Counted from the stretch's first letter, positions 1 to 11,494 are shown. The stretch is 44,136 nt of DNA from UBA964 sp031382085 (GCA_031382085.1 JANMYM010000003.1:1-44136); one strand, 5' to 3'. The notes: generated from the letters alone by a model not told the origin. Made by a program: numbers and translations.

Positions 1-141
1 GTGCCGTTAAAAGTTACTGTCACTGGCTGAGCGTCTTCCCTGCTCCTCGGGTAGCGCAAGGCGAGAAACAATGAGAGAGCTACACACGTAGAATCATCCG
101 CGTAGGACTTGCGGACGCGGGTTCAATTCCCGCCGCCTCCA
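1..141 (+). ncRNA. ssrA: tmRNA, 3' part only
   Basis: The 3' end shows the tRNA-like T arm and acceptor end of tmRNA: stem GCGGG (117-121), loop TTCAATT (122-128), stem CCCGC (129-133), then GCCTCCA as the acceptor strand with discriminator A at 141. CCA is not encoded after it (GAC follows), so it would have to be added. The 5' half and the tag reading frame lie outside the window. tmRNA rescues stalled ribosomes with SmpB, and its 3' end is a well-known target of tyrosine integrases. That use is supported here by three further copies of the acceptor end downstream. The exact 5' limit inside the window is arbitrary. Confidence 0.85.
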
Positions 142-182
142 GACCTAACAATACTGTTAGCCTACCATTGTTAGGCTAACAG
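130..182 (+). repeat. att-like repeat A at the tmRNA 3' end
   Basis: The core CGCCGCCTCCA (131-141) is the tmRNA acceptor end itself. It is followed by GACCTAAC and two consecutive short inverted repeats built from CTAAC/GTTAG (143-182), ending 12 bp before the stop codon of the first antitoxin gene. The same arrangement recurs at 1227, 2269 and 3295. Copy A has no GGGGGCAAC pair before it because the tmRNA body is there, as expected for the original chromosomal half-site. Confidence 0.75.
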
Positions 183-193
183 TGGCGAGGAAA

Positions 194-556
194 TCATCCG
201 AAGACGACGGAAACAGATCCACTGCCACGCTTTCGACCTGACTCGCTCACGACGATCTGGATATCCCTGCCAAGCCTGGTAAGGCAGTCCATGAGTTTTC
301 GTTCTGAAAAGCCACGGAATTGCCCGCGTAGCAGTCGCGATAGTTTGGGTTGCGGTACGCCCAGAATTTCAGCGGCCTTGGCCTGCGTCAATGCGCGGTC
401 ATCCAGAATCTCGGCGATCTTCGTGACCAGCTGAGCCTTGACGAGCATCGTGTCCGCGTCAGCCATCCCGAGATCGACATAGACATTCCGACTTCCCATT
501 TCGTGGACCATTCGATTCAAACGAATAGGCCGATTCGATCGTTTTGGTTGAGTCAT
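194..556 (-). CDS. XRE-family antitoxin (HigA-like), cassette 1
   Basis: This 120-residue protein has a helix-turn-helix in its centre: LTQAKAAEILGVPQPKLSRL, about residues 56-75. Such proteins neutralise a co-encoded Gp49/HigB-like toxin and repress their own operon. The gene lies downstream of the toxin gene and overlaps it by 4 bases (ATGA), so translation is probably coupled and the order is toxin first. It ends 12 bp from att-like repeat A. A decayed homologue of its C-terminal 40 or so residues is found at 3365-3493, which marks this as a family that has moved within the array. The family assignment is by motif and context; the specific HigA name is an inference. Confidence 0.8.
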   Translation of the reverse strand: MTQPKRSNRPIRLNRMVHEMGSRNVYVDLGMADADTMLVKAQLVTKIAEILDDRALTQAKAAEILGVPQPKLSRLLRGQFRGFSERKLMDCLTRLGRDIQIVVSESGRKRGSGSVSVVFG

Positions 557-945
557 TGGGCCATCTCCTTCGCAATCTCCGCCGCGCGTTTCAAACGCGC
601 AGCAATCAAGTTCATCTCCGGCTTGGGTGTCTCGGCACCACGCGTCGATTTCTTCTGAAACACGTGTAGCACAAACACAGCTTCTGCAAACCGGACCGTA
701 TACACCGCACGATAGGTGTTTCCTATGTGGTCCTCGACGATCTCAATGACGCTGCCGTCGCCGAAACCGCGCAGGGTCTTGCATTGCGAATGCCGCAGCC
801 CGCGCTGCGAGAGATACAGACCATATCCGATCACGTCGACTACAGCCGCCGGCAGGGCTTTCAGGTCCTTTTTACTACCGCCAATCCAAACCAAAGGCTT
901 TAGTGGCGGCTGTGCTGCAGGGTGCCCAGGATCGCTTGGCTTCAC
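553..945 (-). CDS. Gp49/HigB-like toxin (RelE superfamily), cassette 1
   Basis: The 130-residue product matches the phage Gp49-like/HigB toxin pattern. KPLVWIGGSKKDLKALP near the N-terminus is followed by a glycine-rich TLRGFGDGSVIEI segment, the strand TYRAVYTVRF and HVFQKKSTRGAETPK. Family members are ribosome-associated mRNA endonucleases. The reading frame is open back to an ATG at 1017, but the first about 24 residues there do not resemble the family. I prefer the GTG at 945 because a near-consensus promoter ends 6 bp before it. The 4-base overlap with the antitoxin supports a bicistronic operon. A leaderless mRNA starting at or near this GTG is inferred from promoter spacing, not shown. 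Confidence 0.75.
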   Translation of the reverse strand: MKPSDPGHPAAQPPLKPLVWIGGSKKDLKALPAAVVDVIGYGLYLSQRGLRHSQCKTLRGFGDGSVIEIVEDHIGNTYRAVYTVRFAEAVFVLHVFQKKSTRGAETPKPEMNLIAARLKRAAEIAKEMAQ

Positions 946-951
946 GAACTC

Positions 952-979
952 ATTATATCCATATGGGACTAAAAAGCAA
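952..979 (-). promoter_or_regulatory. Sigma70-type promoter of cassette 1
   Basis: On the minus strand a TTGCTT -35 (974-979) and a perfect TATAAT -10 (952-957) are separated by 16 bp. The -10 box ends 6 bp before the GTG at 945, so transcription should start at or within a few bases of the start codon. Confidence 0.6.
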
Positions 980-1148
980 TTGCACGCCGTCCCGACAAGT
1001 CGTCGCCGCGCCTGCACGAACCACAGTGCAACTATGGAAAATCAACCGCCAATCGGACTTTAGTACGACTTGCGCGAACCCCGACGAATTCGGTCCAAAT
1101 GTCGGATGCTGGAATTTCGATCTGGCCTGTGCCAATACCAAATGTCTG

Positions 1149-1169
1149 GGGGCAACAGTGGGGGCAACT
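1149..1169 (+). repeat. Doubled GGGGGCAAC box (arm-like), before repeat B
   Basis: Two perfect copies of GGGGGCAAC (1149-1157 and 1161-1169) have a 12-bp period. They lie 57 bp upstream of the core of repeat B. The same pair with the same period precedes repeats C and D at 59 bp. Such short direct repeats at fixed distance from a core are typical of tyrosine-integrase arm-type binding sites. The rest of 946-1226 shows no gene I can support. Confidence 0.6.
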
Positions 1170-1226
1170 GTCAAACGCTGCCACAGGAAACCATTTCAAA
1201 TCAGTGCCTTGTTCGCGCTGTTCAGT

Positions 1227-1280
1227 GGCCGCCGCCTCCAAACCTAACCAGTCTGTTAGGCTAACAATGTTAGCTTAATA
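1227..1280 (+). repeat. att-like repeat B, boundary of cassettes 1 and 2
   Basis: The core CGCCGCCTCCA (1230-1240) is followed by AACCTAAC and two CTAAC/GTTAG inverted repeats to about 1280, matching copy A. The T-arm part of tmRNA is not preserved: TTCAGTGG replaces the tmRNA sequence. Only the acceptor end is therefore shared, as expected for an attachment-site duplication. I see no gene between 1281 and the end of the next antitoxin at 1397. Confidence 0.7.
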
Positions 1281-1396
1281 TTCGTGCCGGAGCGAAGAAT
1301 CTGGCGAGCTGAAGTTGACCTGGCGTTGTGGACAGTCCGTGTTCACAAAACGAGCGTCATCTGAAGCCAGCCTGAGAACGTTAGGTCATTGAATTA

Positions 1397-1705
1397 CTAA
1401 GCAACGACCGGCGTGAACTTCAGCCCAAGAGCATGCATAACGCGTAGCACCGTGCCAAAACTGGGGTTGCTGTCTTTGCTGAGCGCCTTGTAGAGACCCT
1501 CACGTGTAAGTCCGGTCTTCCTGGCGAGTTTTGACATGCCGCGCGCGCGAGCAATTGTACCGAGTGCCTGGGCAATGAATGCCGGGTCATTACCCGCCTC
1601 TTCCATGCATGCTTCGAGGTAAGCCACGACGTCCGCTTCCGATTTCAGATAGTCCGCGGTGTCGTAGCGGGAAAATGCTTCCTTAACCTTTCTCTTGGTC
1701 ACCAT
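1397..1705 (-). CDS. Addiction-module antidote, HI1420 type, cassette 2
   Basis: This 102-residue protein resembles the HI1420-like antidote family. It has YDTADYLKSEADVVAYLEAC at the N-terminus, then a helix-turn-helix (ARARGMSKLARKTGLTREGL) and a C-terminal LRVMHALGLKFTP, all characteristic of the group. It should neutralise the RelE-like toxin encoded just upstream and bind the operon promoter. The toxin stop lies only 3 bp before this ATG, so the two genes form one operon in toxin-first order. A 37-bp interrupted palindrome over the promoter is a candidate operator for this protein. Confidence 0.87.
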   Translation of the reverse strand: MVTKRKVKEAFSRYDTADYLKSEADVVAYLEACMEEAGNDPAFIAQALGTIARARGMSKLARKTGLTREGLYKALSKDSNPSFGTVLRVMHALGLKFTPVVA

Positions 1706-1708
1706 GCC

Positions 1709-2002
1709 TCACTCCTTGAATTTCTGGCCAATTTCCATCGCTCGGCGGATGTCGGACGCCTGCGAGCGCTTGTCGCCACCGTTCAGCAGCACCACTACTT
1801 GCCCGCGCTGCATGAAATACACGCGATAGCCAGGACCGTAATCGATCCGCAGCTCACTGATACCGGCACCCACTGGCTTAGCATCGCCGGCATTACCATG
1901 CGCCAACCGATCAATCCGAATGGCAATACGGACCTTGGCCCGCACGTCCTTCAGACTGGCGAGCCACCGATCGAAAGTCCCGGATTTCAGGATTTCGCGC
2001 AC
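1709..2002 (-). CDS. RelE/ParE-superfamily toxin, HI1419 type, cassette 2
   Basis: The 97-residue product carries the pattern of the HI1419-like 'addiction module killer' group: FDRWLASLKDVRAKVRIAIR, then ELRIDYGPGYRVYFMQRG and VVLLNGGDKRSQASDIRRA. These toxins are thought to act as mRNA interferases. The start codon is GTG at 2002, because the -10 box ends 5 bp before it and no ATG lies nearby in frame. Together with the promoter this predicts a leaderless transcript, as in cassette 1. The toxin precedes its antidote by 3 bp. Confidence 0.87.
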   Translation of the reverse strand: MREILKSGTFDRWLASLKDVRAKVRIAIRIDRLAHGNAGDAKPVGAGISELRIDYGPGYRVYFMQRGQVVVLLNGGDKRSQASDIRRAMEIGQKFKE

Positions 2003-2007
2003 AGGTT

Positions 2008-2047
2008 ACTGTAAACTATAGGGTACATACTGTCAACTGTAGTTTAC
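2008..2047 (-). promoter_or_regulatory. Promoter and palindromic operator of cassette 2
   Basis: Reading the minus strand, a perfect TTGACA -35 (2031-2036) and a TACAGT -10 (2008-2013) are spaced by 17 bp. The -10 ends 5 bp before the GTG start. A perfect 8-bp inverted repeat, GTAAACTA (2011-2018) and TAGTTTAC (2040-2047), brackets the promoter core and is a likely autorepression site for the antidote. Confidence 0.65.
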
Positions 2048-2188
2048 GAGACTCCCGCACCGCGTCTTTAGCCTGTCTGGCGTCTGGGCATGTAGCGGAG
2101 CCGCGTGCTCCCAAGGCCGCCAAATCACTTAATGGACACAGAAGTTTTCGGCCCGTCTCCAGCCCATCAGTGGAGGGAAGAAGTCCCG

Positions 2189-2209
2189 GGGGGCAACTGT
2201 GGGGGCAAC
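2189..2209 (+). repeat. Doubled GGGGGCAAC box (arm-like), before repeat C
   Basis: Two perfect GGGGGCAAC copies (2189-2197 and 2201-2209) with a 12-bp period lie 59 bp before the start of the repeat C core region. This is the same geometry as at 1149 and 3215. I see no gene between the cassette 2 operator and this point (2048-2188). Confidence 0.6.
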
Positions 2210-2268
2210 TACCGCGCCATGAAAGCCAAATTCGTTCGCAATCAATAGCTTGCTCAGACAGTTCAGTA

Positions 2269-2333
2269 GCCGCCGCCTCAAAACCTAACAACTCTGTTCG
2301 CCTAACAATGTTAGGCTAACATTAGCATAATGT
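2269..2333 (+). repeat. att-like repeat C, boundary of cassettes 2 and 3
   Basis: The core CGCCGCCTCA (2271-2280; one base differs from copies A, B and D) is followed by AAACCTAAC and then GCCTAACAATGTTAGGC (2300-2316), a near-perfect 7-bp stem with a 3-base loop. It abuts the stop codon of the cassette 3 antitoxin at 2334. It is the closest packed of the four boundaries. Confidence 0.7.
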
Positions 2334-2594
2334 TTAATTGGCCTGTGTGCTCTTGTGGTGAGCCGCTCTGCGCCTAACGCCACCAGCCGCTTTGCTCAGC
2401 AGCTCCAGGCCACGCTTTTCATGGCCAGCGCCACGCGCTGCACGTAAACGAAATCGCGTCTCAGCATCGAAATCCGTTAACAGCACAGTCGCCATCTCGT
2501 CAATCAATTTGTTGACGCTCATCTGCCGCGCCTTTGCCAGCAGCTTAAGTCTTGTCCGCTTTTCCTCGGGCATTCTCACGATCAATGCACTCAT
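2334..2594 (-). CDS. Probable ribbon-helix-helix antitoxin, cassette 3
   Basis: The 86-residue protein begins with a short beta strand (SALIVRMPEEKRTRLKLLAK) and a helix pair (ARQMSVNKLIDEMATVLLTD), the usual plan of Arc/MetJ-type ribbon-helix-helix DNA-binding antitoxins. A basic, less ordered C-terminal tail would wrap the toxin. It starts inside the PIN gene (ATGA overlap at 2591-2594). The partner, the overlap and a strong palindrome upstream of the operon support the role. The family is inferred from the N-terminal pattern only. Confidence 0.75.
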   Translation of the reverse strand: MSALIVRMPEEKRTRLKLLAKARQMSVNKLIDEMATVLLTDFDAETRFRLRAARGAGHEKRGLELLSKAAGGVRRRAAHHKSTQAN

Positions 2595-3013
2595 GTTTCG
2601 AACTCCTGCAATAACTGCCGCGGCGTCAATATCCCAATCCCAGGAAACCGCAACTCCCCACTACGCAAGTCACGAACGTTTCGAGTCACGATCGCATTGG
2701 CCTGACCAGCAACGGCCAACTCAACAATGTGGTTATCGGCGTCATCTCTCAGATTGGGTCGCCAAGCAAAATACACCTTGATCCAATCGCACTTACTCAA
2801 AAATATGTCGAGTAACTCGTCTCTTTCGGTGGCGCTTAGACGGCAGGTCTTCCATAGATTGTCGCGACCCATGACGTCTTCATATTCGGCAATCAGCGCC
2901 CCACCCATGAGCGGTCGCAGCCGCCCCGAAATACACATGGACAGAACGGAATTGGCGTCGCCAACGCCTCGAAGTCCCGCAACCCAGACATCGGAGTCAA
3001 CTACAATTCGCAC
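2591..3013 (-). CDS. PIN-domain toxin (VapC-like), cassette 3
   Basis: This 140-residue product shows the PIN nuclease layout. VVDSDVWVAGL at residues 4-14 supplies the first acidic residue. IAEYEDVM supplies the middle one. RDDADNHIVELAVAGQANAIVTRNVRDL near residues 88-115 supplies the later acidic residues. It matches the 'putative toxin component, PIN family' group, which are Mg-dependent RNases. The start is GTG at 3013, and a 9-bp palindrome lies 5 bp upstream. As in the other cells the toxin gene is first and overlaps the antitoxin gene. Confidence 0.85.
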   Translation of the reverse strand: MRIVVDSDVWVAGLRGVGDANSVLSMCISGRLRPLMGGALIAEYEDVMGRDNLWKTCRLSATERDELLDIFLSKCDWIKVYFAWRPNLRDDADNHIVELAVAGQANAIVTRNVRDLRSGELRFPGIGILTPRQLLQEFET

Positions 3014-3018
3014 CTAGG

Positions 3019-3042
3019 AATGATTGCATATACGCAATCATT
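3019..3042 (-). promoter_or_regulatory. Palindromic operator upstream of cassette 3
   Basis: Perfect 9-bp arms AATGATTGC (3019-3027) and GCAATCATT (3034-3042) flank ATATAC. The site lies just upstream of the GTG at 3013, where an autoregulatory ribbon-helix-helix antitoxin would bind. I could not place -35 and -10 boxes with confidence. Confidence 0.6.
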
Positions 3043-3214
3043 GCGCAAGATAACTGCAATATTACTGGGGTTTCCACTATGGGATTTCAAAATGAGCCAA
3101 AAGACCATCGCGCAATAATATTCGGTTGTAGACCAATAAGTTAAAGTCCGCCGGCTCTGCGCAGGCCCGCCCGATCTTCTCCAAGTTTTCGCCTTGGTGG
3201 AATGCCTTGCTCCC

Positions 3215-3235
3215 GGGGGCAACTGTGGGGGCAAC
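3215..3235 (+). repeat. Doubled GGGGGCAAC box (arm-like), before repeat D
   Basis: Two perfect GGGGGCAAC copies (3215-3223 and 3227-3235), 12-bp period, lie 59 bp before repeat D. The surrounding stretch 3043-3294 shows no gene I can support. Confidence 0.6.
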
Positions 3236-3294
3236 CTAAAAACCTGACGAAACAAATAGCCATCAATTCAACGGCTTAGGCGCGCCGTTTGATT

Positions 3295-3352
3295 GCCGCC
3301 GCCTCCAGACCTAACAACTATGTTAGCCGAACATCGTTAGGCGCACAGTAGG
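3295..3352 (+). repeat. att-like repeat D, boundary of cassettes 3 and 4
   Basis: The core CGCCGCCTCCA (3297-3307) is followed by GACCTAAC and the CTAAC/GTTAG inverted repeats, identical to copy A over the core. Immediately to its right is the stop codon of a decayed antitoxin, so the order repeat then antitoxin 3' end matches copy A. Confidence 0.7.
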
Positions 3353-3364
3353 TACAAATTTATC

Positions 3365-3493
3365 TTAAGTCGACGGATACAGTCCACTATCACGCCTACG
3401 ACCTGACTCGCTAACGACGATTTGGATGTCCCGGCGAAGCCTTGTCAGACAATCAATGAACTTGCGCTCTGACAATTCACGTCGACACCACTT
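3365..3493 (-). pseudogene. Decayed copy of the cassette 1 antitoxin C-terminus
   Basis: Read on the minus strand this 43-codon piece gives a C-terminal segment with LSERKFIDCLTRLRRDIQI followed by VVSESGRRRDSG and a stop. The cassette 1 antitoxin has FSERKLMDCLTRLGRDIQI and VVSESGRKRGSG in the same place. Nucleotide similarity is obvious across it, and the frame is intact in the piece. The helix-turn-helix part and the start are gone, and no toxin gene accompanies it. It is best read as the remnant of a fourth toxin-antitoxin cell related to cassette 1. The stretch 3494-3654 shows no further gene. Confidence 0.75.
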
Positions 3494-3654
3494 TCCCGCG
3501 ACTGTGCGCAGAGCACACCGCGCAGGACCTAACATCATCTTGGAGGCGACGGAGTTGCGACGGTCGATGGCGACAACTCTTTTCCCGGAAGATATGACTA
3601 TTTATGCGTTGTTTTCCACTTGACGATCTACGCACGTAGACAAATCACACCGCT

Positions 3655-4827
3655 TCATCCAAACACCAGTCTCGCAACTTCGGCACGCTCAAATGCCTTC
3701 GACTGTTTCAACGCAGCAAACGCTGCCGGCTTCGAACTGAAGTCTATCCAGCGGCTGAACAGTGCCGCACGCGCAAGCATCCTGACCAGCGGAACGGGAT
3801 GCGCTGAATTGGACATGGCCTTCAGGGCCGACATGTAGTCATCGCGATAGACCGTCGGGATGATGATGCGCACCAGCCCTGCTTCGGTCAGAAAGAGATT
3901 CATCGCAAGGCGCGCCGTACGGCCATTGCCGTCCGCGAAGGGATGCACCTCTGCCACCACAAATGCTGCAAGTGCCGCGCGATTCGCGGGAGTCACCGCA
4001 CTCATGATGATTTCGTAGCCCTTGCCGAGTGTCCCGATGACAAGCTCCGGCGCAACAAACACGGTGTTCCCGGCACGATTGATCTGCGCCTTGAACTCGC
4101 CAGGACGCTTCGCGTGGCGTGATTCGATGACGCGCGCATTCCACTCTCGCAGCTGGGCCGCGAAGGCGACAAAGTCCCGTGGTACGGAAGGATCAGACTT
4201 GGATTTCAAAATAGCCTGATAGGTACCGAGGATGTCGTGCGAGTCGTCTTCGCGATACTGTAGCGGCCGGCCATTTACTACGATGTCGTGTGCCTCTTCC
4301 AGCTCGAACTCCGTCCCTTCGATATAGTTGGAAAAGTAAGTCTCGACAAAAGCCTGTAGGTCGCTAGCAGCTCGCGGATCCGCCACGGGCACTTGCAGTG
4401 GATCGCGTTGCAGCTCTTCGGCTAACGTCTGAAAGAGCGCGACACGCGCGTCGTCATATGGCCTGCCGGAAGCCCGGGCGACAGCCCCCGGCGCGCTCAG
4501 GCGCGACGTGCGAGTACCGAGTAGCGTGCCAATGATGGCATCCAGTCGTGCGAATTCCTTTTGCAGCCCAAGTGGCTCGGCGACAGCTCGCGCCGCATCG
4601 CGCAGCTTGTTGACCCCATCGCCAATATCCCGACTAGCGAACCGATCGAGCCAAGCCTCGACGCCCTCGGCACCCATTGTGCGCCGCTCCGCTGGGTCGC
4701 CGCGACTTTCGTCAAGGTTCTCGAGCAACGCGCGCGCTTGACTCGCGATGTAGACATCGCCACACAACGTGGGAACACGGATGTCCGAATCCAGCGGCCC
4801 CACTCCGCGAACCATTCGTAGCGTCAC
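3655..4827 (-). CDS. Fic-domain AMP transferase, class II self-inhibited
   Basis: The 390-residue protein has the full Fic motif HPFADGNGRTAR, with the catalytic His at about residue 295. It also has the N-terminal inhibitory motif SNYIEG (Ser166 to Glu170), which places it in class II, where the glutamate blocks ATP in the active site. Fic enzymes usually transfer AMP from ATP to a Ser, Thr or Tyr of a target protein, and some act as toxins. Because the inhibitor motif is built in, no separate antitoxin is needed. The gene has the same orientation as the cassettes and occupies the fourth cell after the antitoxin remnant. Its target cannot be predicted. Confidence 0.9.
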   Translation of the reverse strand: MTLRMVRGVGPLDSDIRVPTLCGDVYIASQARALLENLDESRGDPAERRTMGAEGVEAWLDRFASRDIGDGVNKLRDAARAVAEPLGLQKEFARLDAIIGTLLGTRTSRLSAPGAVARASGRPYDDARVALFQTLAEELQRDPLQVPVADPRAASDLQAFVETYFSNYIEGTEFELEEAHDIVVNGRPLQYREDDSHDILGTYQAILKSKSDPSVPRDFVAFAAQLREWNARVIESRHAKRPGEFKAQINRAGNTVFVAPELVIGTLGKGYEIIMSAVTPANRAALAAFVVAEVHPFADGNGRTARLAMNLFLTEAGLVRIIIPTVYRDDYMSALKAMSNSAHPVPLVRMLARAALFSRWIDFSSKPAAFAALKQSKAFERAEVARLVFG

Positions 4828-5002
4828 GCCGGTTAGTTTGAAATTCCGGCGTTGCGATCCGGTGAGGAATACATTCCCGCCAACGGTGGGTTGGCTACCT
4901 TACAGTGCCGAGCGATGCGAGAGGATGCCACCCGGGATAATCAGTGCGCACAGCGTGAGCAGTTCCCGGCGGACTACCGTTGCCAGTGGCTGTGCAAGGT
5001 CG

Positions 5003-6112
5003 TCAGTGTAGATACCCGCGTAGATACGTCGCAGGCGACCCTGTTTGGCCAAACGCTGGAGTCGTCGTGCTTCTGTCTTGATCTTCCCCGGCCGTCACGA
5101 GCGGCATGTCGCTGATCTCCGCATAACTGGCACTGGGACACTCTCGGGCTGTTAGTTCCCTCGGCAGGTAGGTCAGAGGCGGCACTCGCCCGAGGGAGTC
5201 GTGAGGCCGTTGTTCGTTGTTTAGCGGTAGCCAGCGATCTGTGATGTCCTGCACTTGCTCGATTGAGTCGAATAAATAGCAATCCAGAACTTCATCGCGG
5301 TAAGTGCGGTTGAACCTTTCGATGTACGCGTTCTGATTGGGCTTGCCAGGCTCGGAAAATCGCAACGCAATGTTTCGTTCCTTTGCCCAGTCAACGATCG
5401 CATGGCTTGTTAGCTCCATGCCATTGTCTAGGCGCAGTGCCGCCGGGTTACCATGTAACTCAATGAGCTGCTCCATCACCCGTACAGTGCTTCGCGATTG
5501 CTGTCATGCAGCACATTCATCGTCCGAAAGCGTCGTCCGTCATAGAGGGCGTCGTGCACAAGATCCAGCGACCAGACTTGGTTCAACGACCCAGGCACGT
5601 CTAGCGGCAATGGTTGGCGCAGGGGCAGTCGGCGTCTCGTGCGCCTCGGTAAATTCAGCCCCAGCGAGCATGCCGAGCCACGACCTGGTTCAAGGCATCG
5701 ATCACCGGCGCATCACGCGCAGATCGATTCACAGGGACCCGATAAAACGCCGCCCGGGACAGTCCCACGATCTGGCAGCTTCGTTGCACCGGCAGGTCAT
5801 GCTCTTGTGCTAACAACTGGGCTACCTCTCGTTTCGCGGACGGCGTTACCGTTTTCGGGACAGCACATCCTTAATGGCCGTGTTTTCCAGCGCCAGATCC
5901 GCATACATGCGCTTGAGCTTGGCGTTTTCCGCTTCGAGTTCTTTGATGCGCTTCAGTTTATTCACCGAAACACCCCCGTATTTGGATTTCCACTTGAACT
6001 AGCACGATCGGCCAATGCCATGTTTGCGTGTTAGCTCCGCAGGCGGCGTGCCCGCGTCAGCTTCTTGCAAAATCGCCACGATCTGCGATTCCGTAAACCT
6101 CGATTTCTTCAT
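5003..6112 (-). pseudogene. Broken IS3-family (IS407-like) insertion sequence
   Basis: On the minus strand orfA starts at 6112 (MKKSRFTESQIVAILQEADA). It carries an in-frame TAG at 5999-6001, then continues with FKWKSKYGGVSVNKLKRIKE to a TAA at 5846. The orfB 5' part (about 5655-5850) ends at a TGA after ARHARWG. A middle piece (NLPRRTRRRLPL, then VWSLDLVHDALYDGRRFRT) follows after an apparent deletion. The last 158 codons (5003-5479) keep LRLDNGMELTS and NAYIERFNRTYRDE of the DDE core. At least one nonsense change, frameshifts and a deletion make it inactive. I could not fix terminal inverted repeats; 4828-5002 shows no gene. Confidence 0.88.
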
Positions 6113-6332
6113 CTCCGTCTCCCGTTTGCGCCGGGAGCGTCCAAGTTGCACTGTTTCTCAAATGGGGGAGCTTACGATGGGAAAGTCCTGACGTCCCGGG
6201 CCCGCGGCCCCTGGGGCAGGGAGCAGTAACCGATACGCAATATGGCCTGATTCGCGGCAGGGGCTCGCCGGTCAAATCACTATCAGAATCCGCCTGCAGA
6301 CAGCAGGTCGGCTGACGCACTAATGTAGTGGC

Positions 6333-6707
6333 ATGGCTCACGACATCCGCGTAATTATCGCCGAAGACAATGAGGATCTGCGCGAGATGATTGTCTGCCT
6401 GCTCGATGCTGAGCCGGACATTGAGTGTGTCGGACAGACGGGCAGTCTGGGAGCTGTCGAACCGCTATGTCTCGAACATGGCCCGCATGTAGTGATTCTG
6501 GATGTTGAATTGCAGGGTGAGTCGAGTTTGCACGCGCTACCGGCCCTGCACGCTCGTATGCCGGCGGTACGGTTCATCATGTACAGCGGGCACGCAAACC
6601 CTTACATGATCCGGGGATCGATAGCCGCGGGCGCCGCGGCGTACGTGGTGAAAACCGGCGATCCGGAGGAACTGGTGCGCTCAATTCGCAGTGTGCTGCA
6701 GCGCTGA
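6333..6707 (+). CDS. Single-domain response regulator (receiver only)
   Basis: The 124-residue protein is one CheY-like receiver domain without an output domain. The acidic pair is Glu11/Asp12 (IIAEDNEDL), the phosphoacceptor is Asp57 (VVILDVEL), the conserved Ser is in IMYSGHA and the Lys in AYVVKTGD. It may relay phosphate from, or act as a sink for, a histidine kinase. The hybrid kinase gene starts 93 bp downstream on the same strand, which makes it the obvious partner. The region 6113-6332 between the IS remnant and this gene shows no other gene. Confidence 0.9.
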   Translation: MAHDIRVIIAEDNEDLREMIVCLLDAEPDIECVGQTGSLGAVEPLCLEHGPHVVILDVELQGESSLHALPALHARMPAVRFIMYSGHANPYMIRGSIAAGAAAYVVKTGDPEELVRSIRSVLQR

Positions 6708-6800
6708 ATCGCTGGCCTGCGGGGACATCCTGAACTAAGGAACCCATTAGACAGCACAATTGCACGCCCCGCCAACGTCATTTAGGTAGAGTTAGGCCCT

Positions 6801-11462
<4,662 letters not shown>

Positions 11463-11494
11463 CAGAATCTCCGCGACCGAAACCGAGCGCCAGG

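Noticed and set aside
1149..3315. A CRISPR array
   Set aside because: Only three or four repeats occur, about 1 kb apart with genes between them. There are no short spacers and no cas genes.
130..3352. The array read as a chromosomal integron with attC sites
   Set aside because: RYYYAAC and GTTRRRY-like boxes are present and the ORFs share orientation, but the span between them (about 34 bp) is too short for attC, no integron integrase is present, and the core matches the tmRNA end with external arm-like boxes. A tyrosine integrase att site fits better. It is not fully excluded.
5337..6034. Plus-strand open frames across the IS remnant
   Set aside because: They are antisense shadows of the orfA/orfB remains on the minus strand, where transposase motifs are clear.
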